A DNA stretch of 13,963 bases from JAQBFJ01 sp032123435 (lineage in GTDB: Bacteria > Verrucomicrobiota > Kiritimatiellia > UBA8416 > JAQBFJ01), in the NCBI GenBank assembly GCA_032123435.1, contig JAQBFJ010000198.1, forward strand, positions 1-13,963, in the 5' to 3' direction. The notes beneath the pieces were generated by a model. The model did no database searches. It was not told where the DNA came from and was given only the letters and a program-made list of their open reading frames with translations. The position numbers and the translations under genes are program-made. Of this stretch, positions 13,787-13,963 are shown in pieces (the stretch's first letter is position 1; each line of letters begins with the position of its first letter).

Positions 13787-13963
13787 TCATTTCTGGCTGT
13801 CAGGATTTTTCGGCTCCATTTCCCCGTTTACCACAGCGCTAAACGCAGAATCACGTTCCATACAGCTGGGACATTCTCCGCAAGGTTCTTCTCCACCGCG
13901 ATAACATGTCCAAGTATGCTCATAATCCACACCGAGCTCCAGCCCAATTTCAATTATCTGCTT
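13787..13963 (-). CDS. queC: 7-cyano-7-deazaguanine synthase QueC, C-terminal 58 residues only
   Basis: The gene enters from the right edge and ends with TGA at 13787-13789; the frame is open for all 177 bases. QueC converts 7-carboxy-7-deazaguanine to preQ0 in queuosine tRNA-modification synthesis. The visible tail contains HTWTCYRGGEEPCGECPSCM, the QueC zinc-binding segment, with all four cysteines (visible residues 20, 28, 31, 34). The preceding IIEIGLELGVDYEH and the following ERDSAFSAV also fit the family. The N-terminal PP-loop ATPase domain lies outside the window. The last dozen residues (NGEMEPKNPDSQK) are non-conserved. It points the same way as the aminotransferase gene but is separated from it by 262 repeat-rich bases, so probably forms another transcription unit. 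Confidence 0.9.
   Translation of the reverse strand, partial: KQIIEIGLELGVDYEHTWTCYRGGEEPCGECPSCMERDSAFSAVVNGEMEPKNPDSQK

Noticed and set aside
1..13963. CRISPR array, insertion sequence, tRNA or rRNA
   Set aside because: No regularly spaced repeats, transposase motifs, cloverleaf-like sequence or rRNA signature was seen on either strand.

Overview
The window reads as chromosomal DNA from a Gram-negative bacterium of moderate GC content. A TolC-type outer-membrane protein and an RND pump imply an outer membrane, and isoprenoids are made by the MEP pathway (dxr, ispG). The block uppS-cdsA-dxr-rseP-ispG is a widespread bacterial envelope cluster. Its form here, with purA in front and ispG at the end, together with the style of the intergenic repeats, makes me lean towards the PVC superphylum or a neighbouring lineage (Kiritimatiellota/Lentisphaerota-like). 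That placement is a guess; no rRNA or marker comparison was possible.

Left part (1-4631, minus strand): a drug-efflux style operon in the order tetR-type regulator, TolC-like outer-membrane factor, RND inner-membrane pump. The pump runs off the left edge. No membrane-fusion protein lies between these genes, so it is either beyond the edge or encoded elsewhere.

Middle (4632-5699): a 327-base divergent intergenic region rich in dyad symmetry. It holds a consensus extended -10 promoter pointing right, a possible 42-codon small ORF and a 12-base palindrome. It is followed by a plus-strand DEDDh (DnaQ-like) exonuclease with a signal-peptide-like N-terminus. The 3' end of this gene overlaps the 3' end of ispG by 62 bases, tail to tail.

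Right part (5638-13524, minus strand): a compact probable operon, in transcription order a DegT-family sugar aminotransferase, purA, uppS, cdsA, dxr, rseP, ispG. Gaps run from a 4-base overlap to 56 bases. Dxr and IspG supply isoprenoid precursors, UppS turns them into the undecaprenyl carrier, CdsA makes CDP-diacylglycerol, RseP is an intramembrane protease, and PurA makes the AMP precursor adenylosuccinate. Beyond it (13525-13786) lies a repeat-rich spacer, and at the right edge the last 58 codons of queC.

Most of the window is housekeeping. The best candidate for something unusual is the tetR/exonuclease divergent module: a promoter buried in regulator-type palindromes, a tiny ORF with an HTH-like tail, and a possibly exported exonuclease. 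I see no CRISPR array, insertion sequence, tRNA or rRNA.
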